Positions 42,213 through 54,724 of a DNA stretch of 64,000 nucleotides are shown one piece after another (within the stretch, counting starts at the first letter, position 1; each line of letters opens with the position of its first letter). Both the position numbers and the translations under genes were made by a program. Source of the DNA: Darksidea phi (taxonomy: Eukaryota; Ascomycota; Dothideomycetes; Pleosporales; Lentitheciaceae); assembly GCA_030770425.1 (NCBI GenBank), contig JASJFT010000021.1, forward strand, positions 248,001 to 312,000, in the 5' to 3' direction. The notes beneath the pieces were generated by a model. The model had not been told where the DNA came from. It did not search any database and was given only the letters and a program-made list of their open reading frames with translations.

Positions 42213-45200
42213 CTAGACCTTCTCCTGCGCCTTCTGCATCTCTCCTCCCATATCAACGGGCTCGTTGCTATAGTATCGACCAAAGACGCGGTCTTCGATG
42301 TCCATGTTCTTGTCGACCTTGCCGATCTGCTTGCGTGCCTTGCGGCGGAAGTAGATCCTCTTGCACCATTTCCACATCTCCACGCCAGCGAAGAAAATGC
42401 CCGCGGCAACGAACACAATACCCCATTCCCAGTCGATCGGCGCTTGCTTGAATACTACCGTGTTCAGTGTTGGGATGTAAATCAGTGGAAAAAGCGTAAC
42501 GAAGCCCGCAACTATGGCCCAGAAGAGGAACTGGTTGCGCCAGACATCGAGCGCCCATTGAGTGAAGTAGCGCTTCGAGTTAGGCTGCATGCGGAAGAAG
42601 GAGCGGCGCATATCTATCATTTCCCACGCCAGGAAGAGGGCAAACCACGTAAGACACGCAAACGTAGTAGCACGCGCGCGGAAGACCAGCTCGCAAGGCT
42701 TGCTGTAGCTCTCGTTGCATCCTACGCCCAGCTCGCCATCGCCAAAGCCGTAGACAACGAGAACGAAGCCGGATAGGCACAGCAGCGTGATCCATAGCCC
42801 GTAAACCACCATATCGATGATGAACTCCATAGTGAAGATGCCCGTCTTCAGTGACTGGGGTGGACGATTCAGGATATCAGGTACCGCCCTTTCGAAACCG
42901 AGTCCCATATCGGGCATTCCAGATGTCGCCATGATGATCCAGACTACTTGAACCGGGGCGAGCGGAAACACAGACAACCCAGTGCTATCTTTAAATGCAA
43001 GGCCGACGAGGAGGGTACCGGCCTGTGCAACGTTCTCGGCGAGAACGTGAAGCACGAACTTTTGAATGTTGTCGAAGATTCTGCGACCTTCTTCAATAGC
43101 GGCAAGTATGGATGCGAAGTTATCATCGGTCAATACAATGTCGGACGCTTCCTAGGTTGAGATCAGCGATGGAGTGAACAAGCGGGCTGTGGAAAAGTCT
43201 TCTTACTTTGGCTACATCTGATCCAGCTTGTCCCATGGCAATACCAACGTCGGCGCGCTTGAGCGAAGGTGAATCGTTGACGCCATCACCAGTCTATTTG
43301 ACCGGTCAGCAACCGCAAACTAGCCGAGCAGAGCAACACTGGCCACCACTTACCATGGCACAAAAACGTCCTCGACGATGAAGAGCCTCAATCATACGAA
43401 CCTTAGTGCTCGGCGCACATCTTGCGACTACTAAAGGCAGCACGGGTAGCTCATCGATTTGATCGTCAGTGAGGCTGTCAAATTCAGAAGCGGTCACCAC
43501 CAACGACTTCGCAACGTCTGCAGAGATCCGTTTCATGCGGTGAGAAGAGGGCAAAATGCCAACTTCAATCGCGATAGCTTTGGCAGTCTCCACATGGTCG
43601 CCAGTAAGCATGTGCACCTCGACACCAGCCTCGTGGCATTGGCGCACAGCAGGAGCAGACTCGGGCCGAGGAGGATCGTATAAGCCAATCAGACCACGAA
43701 AAACCAGCTCGGATTCGACGGAGGCGCGGTTGACGTCAGCTCCTTTTTCTACCTCTCCAGTATACTTTTTGCTAGCTAGAGCCAACACGCGAAGACCGAG
43801 ACCGGCCAAGGCCTCCATGTTCTGTAGGATATCATTACGGAAATCCTCAGTGACTTTTTGAGGCTTCTCTGACTCATCGGCGAGGTATGTGGTACAGCTC
43901 TGAATGACTCGTTCGACAGCACCTTTAGTAAAAGCGAAATTACCACTCGAATGCTTCATGATGACCGACATGCGCTTGACGTCCGAGTCGAATGGTAGCT
44001 CCACCAAATCTTCCCACTCGGCTGATTCACCCTTGACAAGGCAACTACGATCCATGCCGAAGCGAGCAGCGAACACTTGGATAGCAATCTCTGTCGGATC
44101 ACCGCGGGCTTCCCAAACACCGTCGTCCTTCTGCTTCACGGCAGCGAGGTTGGCCAAACACGCAACATTGAGAAAGTGCTGAAAGCCGCCGCGTTTACGC
44201 CCGCCAAGCTTCTCCATCGGGATGACTTCACCGCAGGCATCACCACCAGCCTTGAGATCCATCTTCCGAGGTGGGCCGGGGTGGAAGCGGACGTCGCCGA
44301 CTGTAGGGTCCTGGGGCGCGGTAGAGTTCTCGATGGTGTAGGTTCCCACGCCTGGAATCCAGGCACCACGAGCGATCATCTTGCCCTGAGTTAGGGTCCC
44401 TGTCTTGTCCGAGCAAATATCCGTCACGCCGCCGAGGGCTTCCAGAGACTTGAGACTTCTGACGATAACGTGGCGCTTGACCATGCTCTTAGTCCCAGCT
44501 GCCATGGTGATGGTGAGCACAACTACCAAGCTGGCCGGGATCATAGACAAGCCCGTGGCCACTGCGTAGATGACAACTTCCTGTCTTCCATTGAATTCGT
44601 TCGCCGCTAGGACAATGATCGCGCAGATAACAGCGATGCCAAAGAGCAACATGGCGAGCTTGGACAGCTTCTTCTGCAGAGGCGTTCCGACATTGAGGCC
44701 TAGGAATCGCCCGACAGCGTCGGTGAACGTGAGCGTGTACGCCTCAAGGTAGCGGTGTGGCTTTGCTTTCCCGTCTGGTTTTCGCTTCACAGGTCGAACC
44801 TTGGACTTCGTTTCGCGTAGCTGAGCAGCGATAGCGCCAATTTCCGTAAAGGCCCCAGTTGCAAATACTATTCCCTTGGCGCGTCCTTTGGTGACGTTGG
44901 ACGAACTGTAGGCAATGTTGAGGCGATCTCCGGGGCCAGTCTTGTCAGGGAAGGTCGCGTCTTCCTGTTTGCGAACGGGGAGCGATTCCCCGGTCAACAG
45001 AGCCTCATCGGTCTCGAAATTGACAGCCTCGAATAACCTAAGGTACGGTGAGTTGAGGATACCATCGACGAGTTCACATGTGCGGACTAACCTTACGTCG
45101 GCGGGAAGAGTATCGCCCGTCTTGATTTCGATCACGTCGCCAGGGACCACTTCGGCCGATGGCACAGTGATCTGCTGCCCTCCCCGGATTAGGCGAGCGG

Positions 45201-45609
45201 TCGGCGAGCTCAGAGAGCGCAAAGAGTCCATTGTCTTCTCGGCAGACCATTCCTGGAAGAAGCCAACGACGATATTGAGAAGGATTACAGCAGTCACGAC
45301 TCCGCCTTCGATCCAAGACCGGATTCCAAAGCTGACGGCCATGGCAAGTATCAAGACCAGGGTCATTGCGTTGGCGATCTGGGCGATGACGATCTTGAAG
45401 ACGGACACGCTCTGCACCTCTCCGAGTTCATTTCTGCCATAGTCGTCAAGGCGTTGTTTGGCCTCGGCATCATCCAGGCCAGACCATGGCTCCGTTTTCA
45501 GTTCGTCCACAACTTTTTCGATAGAAAGACTGTGAGCGGGTAGTGACAGCGGACGATTTGATTGGCCGCTGACATGGCCCTCGAGGGGCGCACTTCCCTT
45601 CTTTCGCAT
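42213..45609 (-). CDS. ena: ENA-type sodium/potassium-exporting P-type ATPase (type IID)
   Basis: Plasma-membrane pump that exports Na+ or K+ using ATP, important at high salt or alkaline pH. Exons 43354-45609, 43207-43293 and 42213-43151 (introns 60 and 55 nt) give 1093 residues, the normal ENA length. The N-terminus ([16 protein letters not shown]) matches fungal ENA proteins. LLTGESLPV is the actuator TGES loop, [12 protein letters not shown] (Asp near residue 400) is the phosphorylation site, and [10 protein letters not shown] and [20 protein letters not shown] are the P-domain hinge. About ten membrane helices are visible. The small middle exon carries exactly the GDGVND motif. The frame is open upstream of the ATG only to a TTG, so 45609 is the best start. 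Confidence 0.95.
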
Positions 45610-46779
45610 CTCGGAAGCCGACGAGCTCCCCAATATAGTCTGGTAAGTAGTAAATCTACCGCTCGTTCTGCGGAAAATTCTCAATAAAGCTTAGGTTCAC
45701 GTTTCCTTCGAGATCTCGCCCTGCGGACTATGCCGTGGACGAACTGAGTTGAAAATCTGTGAGGTCGAGACTCCATAGACGACTTCAGCACAGGGTTTGG
45801 GACAGACTCCTCCTAGTTGAAGCCGTGATTGGCGGAATAGCGAGGGCTCAGCAATGTGCTCAAGGGAAAGGTACTGGTATTGTGAGCCTGAAGCAGGTGC
45901 AACGACAAAATATGCAGGATGATTTATTCGGATGTCCAATTGTTGGTGGAGGAAGCAAGAAGTGTAGTTTGTGCAAGATATTTGTTTGTGGAGATTTGCC
46001 AAGCATTACGTAGGCATGCCAAGCCCGTCCGCGGGGTCTACCAAGAGAGTGCAGACTTTTTTCGAGTCTCGGCAGTGAACAGAGCCACTGGGATCTCATC
46101 GCGGTCCTCGGCCTGACGCTGATCCAACGTCGCCGGCGCAGAGAGGGTCGGCCTTGGCAAGGGCGGAGACTTGGGCACAATTCCCCTTTAGCGGCGGGCA
46201 CGCCACAGGTCTCAGCCTGAAGCCATTGCATTAAATGACCTCGACAAGGCCGCTAATTCCCCTCTTGAGCGAGAAATTCAACCCTGATGACCACCTACAG
46301 CGCTATCCCAGCACCTTCCCCGTCTCAGCGGAGCGGGAAGATCGTTGACCCAGCAGTCGGACGTGATGTGATTGTGGGGTTAACGATCTTTTTGCTTCTC
46401 TTCACTGTCATTCTACTGTAAACTAACCCATCTCAAGATACAGTGATCTCACTATTTGTTCAATTCCACGTCAGAGCTGATTGGTACGACTAGCCTATGT
46501 GTGCATACTAAGCATAGGGGAAAGAAAAGAGCTCTGCACGCTCCGCCACTCGAGAGAAGAGAAGCGCGGAGAAAGCTAGGGCGTGTGGCAGAAAAGAAGG
46601 ATGGCTGGTTCGACAACACAGAGTGGTGAGTCCCGCCGTCTAACGAGGACGAAGCGGCTTGCCCGGACACTTCATGACAGTCGGTGGTAGCGACAACAGG
46701 AAGCTAATATCTCGCAAGCGCCATATGCTTAGCGCCGCTTATCACATACATAACGCTAGCGGGGACAGGAACAGGGACT
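45610..46779. other. Intergenic region
   Basis: Promoter side of the ENA gene and unassigned sequence; no gene recognised. Confidence 0.4.
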
Positions 46780-47070
46780 GTGGATGGGGAAACTCAATCT
46801 AGTCCAGACTCGCATCACCGACCCATGGTCTGTACGGAGGAGGTGCTTATGCTTCGGGTGTACCAGCATGCTTTCCATGGCACATGTTTGACTTCCTGGT
46901 TTCTCATCAAGAGATATGACTGTCCGGTATGTCGATCGACTTATTTTCACCATGGGAAATGGCAATGGCTAGGTTTTCCCCAGAGATGCCGTCGGCTAGT
47001 GCAAGAGACGACGGAAAGAGCGAACAACAAAGCTATAATAGTACTAGTAAGCGTATTACTACTTAGGTAG
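46780..47070 (+). pseudogene. Degenerate RING-H2 fragment
   Basis: The frame contains LRVYQHAFHGTCLTSWFLIK followed by RYDCPVCR, the second half of a RING-H2 finger. The first zinc pair is reduced to a single Cys (MVCTEE) and the usual PC before H-x-F-H is replaced, so at least two ligands are missing. No ATG opens the frame in a sensible place. It is probably a dead copy of a transmembrane-RING type gene. Confidence 0.5.
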
Positions 47071-47949
47071 TAGTTCTCTATAGCTAGAAACTACTACCTT
47101 TACTTCTATAGGTACCTAGTACTTATTTAATAAATAGGTAAAAAACAGCGTTTTTTTTCTATTTATTAACTTAGAAATTAGTAGCTGGATTTTCTAAGTT
47201 AATAAATAGACTTTGGGTTCCTAGTGTATAGTAACGAAATTTAACAGCTCTTTTGATCGTTGGCCAAATGTACGACGCTACGAGCCCGGAAAGCGAGCTG
47301 CTACGCTGTTCTATACAGGAAGATATTTGCCAAGACAGGCACACGCGCCTGCGCCGAACAGCCTTAGGCGGTGCACCGGTAATATACTTAGAAGTCGCAA
47401 AAAACAGTAGCATGAAAGAAGATGTCTGACCTACACTTTAATGTACCCTCCTTCTTGCTCTTTGCTGGGTCCTCACTACAAGAAATCTCCTTATCCCGGA
47501 CAGAATAGTCTGCCAGTATTAGTCCCATCGTACTTGTATTGACAACTCTGCCCCTTAATCGTCATATTGAATATACCTCCGGGCCACGGCGGATTCTCGG
47601 AATCCGCGATTGAGGGTAGGCTTGGATTACTTGGGCCCTCTGAAGTAATTTCTTGGCCGTCGGTCTCGCCGTAGCTGCCGACTGCTTTTCCGACGCTTGT
47701 AGTATAGAATTTCTACATATAGCTAACGTCCGCGCCGCCGAAGTGTGGACTCACGCTCGATATTATAGCGATGGAAAGAGATTTTCCGTTTTCAGGTGTA
47801 TCCTTAATAGACAACTCCTGGTCCGGCTCCAGGTCGTCGGTTAAAGATACAGTTGAGGACGGATTAGTAAATATACATCCCTTGGATTGAAAGTAGGCTT
47901 CCTATACTATACGTTTAGTAGTTGGCTTGTAATTAAGAAAAGAAGTTTA
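47071..47949. other. AT-rich spacer
   Basis: Contains short inverted and direct repeats of TTAATAAATAG-type sequence at about 47125-47215. No gene seen. Confidence 0.4.
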
Positions 47950-48649
47950 CCTACAGATACAAGATATACGTAATTCTGTACGTTGATGAGCTTATCTGCT
48001 AGTTAGAGCGTAAAGTGTTCGAATGCTCTATTACCACGCGGTACATCTGTAATATACTTCCCTAAGACTTCGTCGCCAATCTGCTTCTAGTATCTACAGA
48101 GACGAGACGTATTAGTAGTTATAATAGCGTTGAACTTATACTTGCAGCACGAATGGAGAGAAAGGTAGGTACGTACACAGCCTCGTGCAACATTACGCCT
48201 GCAACGGTCTTAATCTTATTTAAGGATATTCTCTTACTCTGGTCTCCTCTCCTAGGCTTATCTAGATCGTCGCATGTCATAGTAGCCAAATTCGGCTTTG
48301 AATGGCCTGCAGGACAAATGTGATGTCTCCCGGATGTTGGAGAGGTGTACCCGTTCACCTCTCCTGTCGTGCAGAGGTTTGAGTAATCGGTCCGTTCGAG
48401 CACCCGGTCTTTCATTCGCGGTTGGTACTCGGGGACTGGGAGTGTCATATCTACTATTCTCCCCAAAACGTTCTTCACGCTTTCGGAATCGGAGTTGGCA
48501 AACCAGCGCTCAAAGGTTGGAGTCTTTGCATCAGCTTCATGCCAAGCAAGGACAACCATTTCCCCCATAGTTTCATAGGCGTCGTGAAGCTGCTGCCCCT
48601 CGGCACACTCGGTCCCGGTGTCTTGAGGATCCCAGCCTCGCCACTTCAT
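47950..48649 (-). pseudogene. M35-type (aspzincin) metallopeptidase relic
   Basis: Exon 1 (48177-48649) begins MKWRGWDPQDTGTE and contains TPTFERWFANSD, YTSPTSGRHHICPAGHSKPN and VAGVMLHEAV. After an 83-nt intron (48094-48176) the next exon reads Y-stop-KQIGDEVLGKYITD, then RAFEHFTL-stop-LADKLINVQNYVYL. The arrangement matches fungal lysine-specific/deuterolysin-like M35 proteins. The second His of HExxH has become Tyr (CAC to TAC) and two Gln codons have become TAG and TAA, all C-to-T changes. No signal peptide is visible at this start, so an upstream exon has been lost or is missed. The enzyme would be inactive. Confidence 0.7.
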
Positions 48650-49693
48650 TTCGTTTACATGTTCGTCGCCGTACGGGTAGGAAGATGGGTCAAGAGCTAT
48701 GGCAATGCGACATTAGCGTGTGTTCCAAGGTATTCTCCAAACAAGTATCGTACCAACATGCCTGACCAAATTTGGTATAGAATTTGCGGTGGCTGTTGGA
48801 GAGCTAGGATGTATTAGCCATGTCGTCAATCCATAACCATCCGGACTCACTCAGCTATCGGACTGGCGGCCGCCCATGTTGCGAAAATTTGGCAACAGAA
48901 GAATCACCATTTGAAGCGATGCATGACGAGAAATGTAGTGATGGAAAGTAAGTATGGTGTGTGCGAGGACACAGTTACCGTAACGTAGTTTCATGTTATC
49001 TACCACATCTTGAAGAGTGCCAGTCAGCTGCATGCGGCTCAGTCGTTCAGCCTTACGATTACAGCACAGCCTGCCTAGATGCGCTTTGGAGACGTGGTCG
49101 ATTTGAAAATGTGCCTTACGGGCGGTAAACGGCCAGGTGCTAATAAAATCCAAGGGCGCTATAGACATTTACGCAGTGTATATACCTACCGAACAATAAG
49201 CCCACTACTCTATCTACGGTGTTTAAGCTCACATTCTAGACGTCTTTGTCCTAGACATTGCATATAACTCTACTTATCAAGGCCACAATCTTAAAGGCCT
49301 ATATGAGGCAAGACCGTACTGGACTCACGTAGGGTCTGTAATTGCCAACCTAGTAATACGCCGCTTGGGTACCTAGCGGCGTAGTGATTATCTACCTCGT
49401 ACCTGTGCCACACACCAACGCTCTATATTTAGCATAGGTAGAATAAGGCTTCCTCGTGATCAAATGTTAGTGTGCGGCACATATAAATGTCTGAGCTTAC
49501 AGAGATTGCAGTGGTGCTGGGTTTCGCGCTTCTGACGTCAGCGGGGCATGTCAGGGTACGCCCAGCGTCAACACAGTCATGGACACTGAACATTGCTCGA
49601 TTTCGCAATAACGGTTAAATCACATCGTATGTTTGTTCGACCCACCGCGAAGACTGTTGCGAATAGATCTCAAATACCGTACACGTCGACAGA
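48650..49693. other. Intergenic region
   Basis: No gene recognised; AT-rich around 49140-49500. Confidence 0.4.
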
Positions 49694-50728
49694 ATGACCA
49701 CTACAACCCCGCGGGTCGAGGTCAAACTCAAGGCTCCAGGAACGTGTTACCTCTCAAACGAACCTCCCTTCTATTTCATTCTCGATAGTAGGCTCTCCGA
49801 CAGTGCAGAGCGAGCGATCTTTCTTGAAGATGGCTTCGCGGGTTCTCGAGATTACCAGCCCATCAACTCAAACCGGGTCATCCAGTGTTTCGACTATGAA
49901 ACGGGCGAACAAGTACAGGTCCTCCACCAAGGCACCCAGCCTGTCTTTTCCGACAGTGGCTACAGCCGATTTACGGCATCCAACCGCCGTGAGCCTTACG
50001 ACCTACCATTCATAACCTCCTCGCTCCGGCCAGGTAGAAAGTACATACTGCGCTTGAAGCCGACAACCTCGATCTCGCACTGGCCGGCTAGTGTAAAGGA
50101 TACTTTAAACTCTCTTGCCGGAGTATATAGCAGCTCAGTTTCTACGCCAGACATTCCTGCGCTGTCCACACAAGCCATACTCTGGGAAGCTGCTGACGGC
50201 AATGACACGATTATCTTCAAAACCCGGAGCTTACAACCAAGCATACCAAATGTCACTGTCTCTCTATCAGCGCCATCAACATGCTCCTTATCGAAGCCTT
50301 TTATATTCACGCTCACGTTCTCGACAGACGCTGAATATCCTATCACTGTCCTTGCCGATCGCTCGTTCGTTAAGTCCGTGTATTCCGATATCAACATCCG
50401 AGACTCCACTTCGCGGGTCCAAGACGCACCCAATATTATCGTTTGTCGCGACGATGATGAAGAACAAAGACAAAAATTACTAAGATTCAAAGGGACCTTC
50501 ACGGAGCACCGGGAGCTGAATATCAGTGACCCGTTCTGGGAGGAATTGAAACCGGAGGTTGGAAAGGAGTATATTCTTAGACATTTACCAGAGACGTGGT
50601 GGTGGACAGACGAATCGATTGACGAAGTCATGACTTATCTCGGATCAAAGAGCAGTCTTGGTTTGGTATACACTGACTGCATCAAGTTTGCGAGCGCAGG
50701 TGAAGTGAGATTCAAGGTAGTAGAGTAG
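49694..50728 (+). CDS. Hypothetical protein with two similar beta-rich halves
   Basis: A 344-residue intronless frame with a good ATG context. It has an internal duplication. The first half opens with VEVKLKAPGTCYLSNEPPF and closes with LRPGRKYILRL..; the second half opens with VTVSLSAPSTCSLSKPFIF and closes with LKPEVGKEYILRHLP. Alternating hydrophobic patterns suggest two immunoglobulin- or arrestin-like beta sandwiches. Related fungal proteins exist as small lineage-specific families of unknown role. No signal peptide or membrane segment is seen. Confidence 0.7.
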   Translation: MTTTTPRVEVKLKAPGTCYLSNEPPFYFILDSRLSDSAERAIFLEDGFAGSRDYQPINSNRVIQCFDYETGEQVQVLHQGTQPVFSDSGYSRFTASNRREPYDLPFITSSLRPGRKYILRLKPTTSISHWPASVKDTLNSLAGVYSSSVSTPDIPALSTQAILWEAADGNDTIIFKTRSLQPSIPNVTVSLSAPSTCSLSKPFIFTLTFSTDAEYPITVLADRSFVKSVYSDINIRDSTSRVQDAPNIIVCRDDDEEQRQKLLRFKGTFTEHRELNISDPFWEELKPEVGKEYILRHLPETWWWTDESIDEVMTYLGSKSSLGLVYTDCIKFASAGEVRFKVVE

Positions 50729-52119
50729 ATCTAGGCGGACCCAGACTCTGCACGCAGCTACATGGAGGCTTTTTAAAGTCACCCAGTCCCGTGATACTTT
50801 CTTCAAACATGCTCTCATACTCATCCGACATTTCAAACGATAACACTTCATGAGCCGACATTTGACATGAATGCAGTTATGGGGATTTAAAAGGTTACTA
50901 TCCTCGGCGTGGATTCAGTGCGCGAGGCATTGGAGTCAGGAGACAAGATTGCAACAGCTAAGGTCGGCCCAACGTTGAGGCTCTACTTTATCTTTAAATT
51001 CGGTTAGGGCTTGTGGAGACTTGCACCCAATGGGTCAGGGAGTTCCAAGACGTTAATACGGTCCACCGTGTTCTGAAATCGGCAGATAAACTCATATTTG
51101 CCATTTGAATTGTCTATCTGTAAAGTTTCGCGGGATTCGCTGTGATGATAACCTACCAGTAGAAATGATTACTCCACCACCGTTAATAGACTTCGAACCA
51201 ACAGAGTTTGCATACTGAATATTGCCGAGAACAGCCTTGATATTACCGATCTATCCTGCTAGGGCACCGCCTTTACCTTACAGCTTTCAACATTCAGGCA
51301 ACACCAGACCCAGCTTCGAAGGCTATCATGCATCAAATAGCCTAGTTCTGGGACGCCTTATATGGCGACCTATTTCTAGATAATTAAGCTGACTAACAGA
51401 GTAGTGAGACAGCGTGCGTGACATCTGTGAGATCGTGCCGCAGCGTGTTGTGCCGCAGTACGACCGCATCAGCCTCAAGAATATATGCTCGATCCTGGGG
51501 CCATGCCAAGCCTTCCGTTTGCATACACCGATACTGAGAGGACAATGTTTCTCACTGAAACATGTTGGATTATTCGTTCATCCAACAGGAAGATCGAAGA
51601 GGAGGCGTTCAGAAACACGTCCACTCCAACGTTCTGGACCCGTATCGCATGACGATGAATTTATAGCTCCACGATCCTCTGTCGCTCCTGAGCAAAACAC
51701 AGCTACATCAGGAAACACTTTGATAATGGCCAGAAATCTATGCGCACGCGAGGGAATTGTAGTATACCATAGGTTGTAGCCCAGTGTTTCTCGTGAATCA
51801 ATGGCAGTGCAAATGGCGCAGATACCCATCTAAGGTAAGAATGACCTAAGAAGGACCGCAATCCCGAAGTGGAACACATTAGAAGGTTTGAAAGTGGCAA
51901 TGTGGAAATGAACATGCGCGAAGACAAGAACACAGCCCCTTCCTTCGATGGGGCACCGCAGAGGGCGTCTCGCACGAAGAGGCAGCCGTGTAAACGGCGT
52001 GGCATAGCTTGGTAACATATAAAAGACAGATAAGAGTCGAATGTTTGAATCAATGTGAGAATCGTCACTGAAAAACCTTCGGACGCTTTTAGGAGTAAAT
52101 ACATTGTCATATCATTCTT
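50729..52119. other. Spacer without a supported gene
   Basis: A minus-strand open frame at 51703-52110 overlaps the 5' side of the SGNH gene and has no recognisable motif; not annotated. The rest is AT-rich. Confidence 0.4.
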
Positions 52120-53599
52120 ATGTCTCGATTATACTGGACTGGTCTCCTAGCGCTGGCAGCTCAGCTGCGTGGGGCTTTCTCATACCCTGCGAATATTTCA
52201 GAGGGGCAATTAGTCACAAGGGACGATGGAGATTTCATCTTCGCCGCCCTTGGTGACTCTTGGGCTGTAAGCTTTCTCGAACTACAACCATAAAAGGACC
52301 TACTAACAGACAGTAGAGCGGGGTGATGTACGGGGTTGGGAACGATTACGATAATAACAAAGACAATTGCTGGCGCTACAAGTACGGCTGGTCGACCGTG
52401 GTAGAAAGCCATGGTTCCGACTGGCTGCCCGACAGCAAAAAAGCGAAGCTTGAATTCGTAGCTTGCTCCGGCTCAAGAACAGACAACGTGATGGAACAGA
52501 TGGATAAAACGACGAGACCGAAGGTTACACTCATGGAGATTGGCGGTAACAACGCGGACTTTTATCCCATGGCGGATTCATGCCTTTTCCACTCAGACAA
52601 GGACAAGGATTATGGTACATTTTTCGAAGACGACAACCCAGACAATCCCACAGGAGAATGCTGGAGAGAGATCAAGCTGGTTAGAGGCAGACTCGAGTCA
52701 AACGACATCAAGAACAAAATTGTGGATGTCATCCACGCATGGAGAGGTCACCGGGCTAACATGGGAAATGACGCTAGTCTGTTCCTTTTTGGATATCCCT
52801 GGTTCTTCGGTGACAACGAGGAGTGCGACAATTGGACCTTTTCCGTCTTTTACGTCGATCGCGATAAACAGCAAAAAGTTGTACGGCCAATGCGCACAGA
52901 ATTCAATAAACTGGTACGTACGCTCTTACAAAATGCAAATCAAGTCGCTCTCCGAGGAATCTATCCGCTGACAACGGCTCCTATCCACAGATTGACGGAA
53001 TGAACCGCAATATTCGAGAGGCTGTTGAAGTGTTCCAGGATTCGAAAATCCAATATATTGACATCAACACCGCATTCGACAAGCATCGTTTCTGCGAACC
53101 AGGATCCTCAAAGGGGGACCAATTCAACTGGAATAACAACGTATGGATCTGGAACAGCCCTGGGAGATGGTGGATCACTATCAAGAAGGGGAATGATGAG
53201 AAAATGTATGACATGCTTGCAGAAAATCCCGAGATGCCGCCTTGGGACGAGGTAGAGAAGATGTTGGACCATCCTGATGGTGAAGTCAATCAGGTGGGCG
53301 ACATAATATCACGAAAATACCGCGATCCCGATGATCCCAGTCACAGCATGATGTGGGGAGGCAGCCTGAAGGACTTCGAAGCGGTTCGCAGTAGTGGAAG
53401 TGGAAGTGGAGGTGGAGGTGGTATAGTGGCTCGGACACTTCATCCCACGAAATCCGGTCACGAAGCCATGGGATTGACCATTATTGAACGGCTTAAGCAG
53501 GATTTCAAGGGTGGCCCTACGCAGCAACCATGGGGTCCAACAAATTGCCCCACCGGCTGTACTTGCTCCAGCTCCGGCGCGCCGCCGCTTTGTACTTAG
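52120..53599 (+). CDS. Secreted SGNH/GDSL-family esterase
   Basis: Exons 52120-52266, 52317-52913 and 52991-53599 (introns 50 and 77 nt with CTAAC and CTGAC branch sites) give 450 residues. The start MSRLYWTGLLALAAQLRGAF is a signal peptide. GDSWASG contains the nucleophilic Ser (block I), reconstituted across intron 1. EIGGNNADF is block III, with the oxyanion Asn, and LHPTKSGHEAMG carries the HxxxxxH-type catalytic His region (block V). A Ser/Gly linker follows at about residue 380, and the C-terminus is Cys/Pro-rich. Family members hydrolyse lipid or carbohydrate esters outside the cell; the substrate here is unknown. Confidence 0.87.
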
Positions 53600-54724
53600 T
53601 TCTGTTATAGTTAGCAAGCTTTGAAGAATTATGTTTCTTTACAATCACATCGGCCATTAGTGCAGTAGTTGGGGAAGTAATAAACAGTACAATTTTGGAG
53701 GCGCAGGCTCGTCGTCGGCTCACTAGTAGATCGGACTCAGCCAATTTGTCAGTGCCCCTGAGAGTACTGCCGGCGTGGGCTGCCGGCGTGGGCGACTAGC
53801 TGGCTAGAGGGCGATTAGTGAGCAGGGCGTTGGCCGCGTAGCTATCTATATATATAAACCAAGAAAAAAAAAATTCAAACAAAAGAAACGCCAGTTGTAG
53901 GGAGGTGGGAGGGTGAATTCAAATCGACAGTCGATCGATTTGTGTATGCGATGAGGGCGACGATGAGATTGTTGATGGATGAGGAGAGGCTGACCTCCGA
54001 GGACTTCTGAAATCGATTTGTGTGGGCGCTTGGCAGCAGGGACCCCCGAGTCAGTATAGAACCACCCATTATGTGATCGTCTTTCACGCATGGTAGAGGT
54101 ATGGACTTGAGAAGCAAGGTGCAAAGCGCGGTCAGAAGATGTAGGGCCCCTGATACAAGAAACCGCGGGTGTATTCCCAGGGAAGTTGTTGGTAAAATAT
54201 GTATTCATGGAGTTCCAGCAATACCCTCAATTGTTGTCGGCTTTGTATACCCACGGCTGTATGAATACGCTATTTTCTTTCCTCTCCTTAAAGATTCCTT
54301 TGCATGGGATTGGCGAGTGTTTGACCCATTATACAGCTAATCTGCGTCGAACTAGCAAACCTGGTATTCTCGATGTTACATCGTGGAAACGTAGATGGTC
54401 TCAGCTTACGGTCGTAACATTGTCTAAGATTTACTCGACTATAGTTGATGGCCTGGAAGTTAGTCTAATTCGGTTAGAAGAAGGGAAAAATGAACTGACT
54501 TAGTTTCCTAAGACTCCTTTGGTATAATACAGTACTTTGAAGTGCTGCATTCATCTTTCGTCTATTCTTCTAAGTAGATCGCTATAAAATGTGTGACCGG
54601 GAACAGTGACCTAGGCAGCGGATGTTGAAAAGATTCTCGTATGTAACTAACTCTAGCTAGCAGTGAACGATGGGAATGATGGATAGCGACATATATATGC
54701 CGCCTGTTATGCCAATACCAGCCA
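53600..54724. other. Intergenic region with a small GC repeat
   Basis: A direct repeat of GCCGGCGTGGGC occurs at about 53769-53793. No gene is supported; short frames on both strands lack motifs. Confidence 0.4.

Noticed and set aside
43306..43353. Read-through end of the ENA ATPase after residue 752
   Set aside because: The sequence is an intron; splicing restores TGDGVND immediately.
51703..52110. 135-codon minus-strand frame upstream of the SGNH gene
   Set aside because: No motif, antisense to the probable promoter/leader; not annotated.
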